From: Stromatinia cepivora
Lineage: Eukaryota; Ascomycota; Leotiomycetes; Helotiales; Sclerotiniaceae
Reading direction: 5' to 3'
Assembly: GCA_014898415.1 (NCBI GenBank)
Contig: RCTD01000022.1
Coordinates: 186,001 to 250,000 of the forward strand
DNA: 64,000 nucleotides
The notes below the pieces were generated by a model. That model ran no database searches. It saw nothing but the letters and a program-made list of their open reading frames with translations, and was not told where the DNA came from. Position 1 is the first letter of the stretch. Each line of letters opens with the position of its first letter. The position numbers were made by a program, and so were the translations under genes. Positions 62,124-64,000 of this stretch are shown piece by piece.

Positions 62124-63005
62124 TCCTCCCACCCCCTTCCCCTCCCCCCAAAACCAAACCTCCTTACCCATCAATCTAAACAACGAATAAACCTTCTTTC
62201 TTACATCCCACATCCCACATCTTACATCCCACTTCCTACTTCCTACTTCCCACATCTTATCTCTCATCCCATTTCCCCAAGCAGCCCTAAAGCCTCTAAA
62301 TCCCCCCTCTAACCCCCTCTAACCTTCCCCCCACCCCTCCCCCCACCCTTCCTCCACCCGCATACATCAAACATCAAACATTAAACATAAAACCTCCTTT
62401 CCACCCCTAAATTTCAATTCATAAATACCTCCTCTGACTCCTTCAATTCCCCGATGACTTCTACCACCATCACACACCATCACCATATCACCACCACCAT
62501 TAATCTTAATCAACATTAATAAGAAAAGATTTAATTTCTTAATCATAGATTTAACATAATATGCAAAATAGAAAAGATAAGATCCACGATAGCTGTGCAG
62601 TTGACAGGTACTAGGTAGCTACTAACTATTAGGATGCAAGATGACTTCATCCTTAGTTAGCACTTGCAACATAAAATCTACACAAGGACAAGAATGAAGA
62701 GAGAAATCCAACAGCTCCAAACACAATATTCAAGAAAAAACATCATATCATAAACATTCAAAGAAATCTTCATTCCGTTCCATTTCATTGTATTGTATTT
62801 CCCGTCCTCAATTCTCAAAAATGACTATGATGAAAACTCCCAGTAGACTATGTACATTTTGTACAGACAGACTCTTGAACCCACCTACTTCATCAACATC
62901 CGCCTATCCATCCATCCATGCATTCGCAATCTGTTCCAAAAGCGAGGCTCTCCCTTGAAGCCACCCAAATCCTCCCAATAACATCTCTCCGCCGCTTCCA
63001 ACAAT

Positions 63006-63951
63006 CTACTTCCTATACCACATTCTCGTAATCTTCGTATGTCTCATCTTCTTCTGCAATTGAAAGATACCATACATAAGTGCCTCACTCGTGGGCGGAC
63101 AACCAGGCACATAAATATCGACCGGAACAATGCGATCACAACCCCTAGTAACACTATAACTATAATGATAATAGCCACCACCATTCGCACATGATCCCAT
63201 ACTAACAACCCATCTTGGATCAGGCATTTGATCATAAACTTGTCGAAGAGCAGGAGCCATCTTATTGGTGAGAGTACCGGCGACAATCATAACATCGGAT
63301 TGACGAGGTGAGGCACGGAAAATTATACCAAGACGATCTTGATCGTATCGTGGGGTGGAGAGATGCATCATTTCGACGGCGCAGCAGGCGAGTCCGAAGG
63401 TCATAGGCCACAGGGATCCTTGACGTGCCCAGTTGGCAATTTGATCGAGTGTGGTTCTGTTTGAATATTATTAGCTTTTGTTTCAATGTTCATTCCAGAC
63501 TGCCACCCAAAGTGCAGCGAGCAAAGCGTGAGTCTAGAACAAAGCGTAGGCTTGAAGCAGCCTCGCCCCTTCTCTTATTCCTCTCATCCCGTCTCCCATG
63601 CCCGCCACGGTATCCCCCATCCCTCTATCCCCCATCTCCCCTCACCTCTCCTCCCTCTTTCCCCTCATCACTCCCCCAAACAACCCCCCCCCCCCCCCCC
63701 CCCCCCCCGACCAAAAAAAGAAAAATCCGACACATACAAAGCATACTGCATAACCCCCTTCTTCCCCTCCTGACTCGGAAGCAACACCTCCCTCCTCTCC
63801 TTCCCCGTAACACTCAATTTCAACTCGGCCCTATTATCCGGATGACTAGTTTCCAGAGCCTGAACCTGAGCTTTCGCCGTTTTCACCGCGCTTGACGAGA
63901 TTCCCGCTTGGAAGCGGTGGGGGAGGAAGGAGAGCTGTGTGGTGGGTTTGG
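63006..63951 (-). CDS. Complex I 20-kDa (PSST/NDUFS7) subunit, 5' part outside window
   Basis: Two exons in the window: 63951-63738 and 63456-63006, separated by a 281-nt intron. The upstream exon begins after a clear acceptor (ACTAAC branch, CACAG), so at least one more exon, with the start codon, lies beyond 64000. The product is the nuclear-encoded NADH:ubiquinone oxidoreductase subunit that carries iron-sulfur cluster N2 and helps form the quinone site. The four N2 ligands are visible: the CC of [13 protein letters not shown], the C of [10 protein letters not shown] and the C of [10 protein letters not shown]. Also conserved are [36 protein letters not shown] and the C-terminal TRMWYRK. 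The N-terminal portion seen is a poorly conserved mitochondrial presequence region. Confidence 0.93.
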
Positions 63952-64000
63952 CTGTGGGTGGATTTTGTTAGTTTTGGTTTTGCTTCAGGGAGTGAAATGG

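Larger units (their letters stand above)
59514..63005. other. Gene-poor region with palindrome, minisatellite and pyrimidine tracts
   Basis: No gene recognised in 3.5 kb. It holds a 20-bp palindrome (60438-60457), an 8-bp minisatellite (61609-61750), TTCCAC/TTCTAC repeats (about 61999-62123) and pyrimidine-rich low complexity to 62500. The last 400 bp is the 3' flank of the complex I gene. Confidence 0.5.

Noticed and set aside
61937..62267. Frames of FHFYFHF or SGSRSGSR composition
   Set aside because: Low-complexity hexamer repeat read in frame; composition is explained by the repeat.
1..64000. tRNA, rRNA or CRISPR array
   Set aside because: Scanned for the T-loop GGTTCRANNCC pattern with a matching stem and for regularly spaced repeats; found only isolated partial matches.

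Overview
The window reads as nuclear DNA of a filamentous ascomycete. The reasons are short GT-AG introns (mostly 40-120 nt) with CTAAC/CTGAC-like branch sites, fungus-restricted families (Pth11/SAT4-type rhodopsin-like membrane proteins, 2EXR proteins, a Cut12-type spindle pole body protein, an AzgA purine permease, the APSES regulator StuA), and a tandem repeat whose two copies differ only by transitions, as repeat-induced point mutation (RIP) leaves. The protein sequences look most like a Leotiomycete of the Botrytis/Sclerotinia kind; that is an inference from recall, not a search.

Left part (1-31.7 kb) is gene-dense. In order: a RIP-marked tandem repeat; mitochondrial ribosomal protein bL28m (-); an intact 2EXR gene (-) head-to-head with a broken 2EXR relative (+); a vacuolar TRP-type cation channel Yvc1 (-, four exons); a rhodopsin-like membrane protein (-, four exons); a short-chain dehydrogenase (+, three exons) with a 33-bp inverted repeat in its promoter; the P5A ATPase Spf1 (-, four exons); an AzgA-like purine transporter (+, five exons); a second rhodopsin-like membrane protein (-, seven exons including a predicted 11-nt micro-exon); a divergent eIF1/SUI1 paralog (-); a Cut12/SnaD-like coiled-coil protein (-); and a single-BRCT protein (-, three exons). 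The exon sums of all these spliced models are multiples of three.

Middle part (31.7-53 kb) is nearly gene-free except for stuA at 45.4-47.4 kb (+). About 12 kb of AT-rich, pyrimidine-tract-rich and low-complexity DNA lies upstream. The last 2 kb looks like a very long, ATG-poor, spliced mRNA leader, with an open in-frame stretch that may encode an unannotated N-terminal extension. Downstream are G-runs, a degenerate TAGATTCTA motif array and one copy of a dispersed repeat whose partner lies near 21.7 kb on the other strand.

Right part (53-64 kb): a small two-helix hypothetical protein, a decayed secreted Ser/Thr-rich gene carrying stops and frameshifts, a gene with an F-box-protein-like segment, a small secreted eight-cysteine protein, an 8-bp minisatellite and pyrimidine-rich low complexity, and at the edge the 3' part of the nuclear gene for the complex I 20-kDa subunit (NDUFS7/PSST), whose first exon is outside the window.

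The genes do not form one pathway. They are unlinked housekeeping and developmental functions (mitochondrial translation and respiration, ER and vacuolar ion/lipid transport, nucleobase uptake, spindle pole, morphogenesis) around fast-evolving accessory loci (2EXR pair, rhodopsin-like receptors, secreted cysteine-rich protein, decayed secreted protein). I saw no CRISPR, rRNA, recognisable tRNA, biosynthetic cluster or intact transposon.
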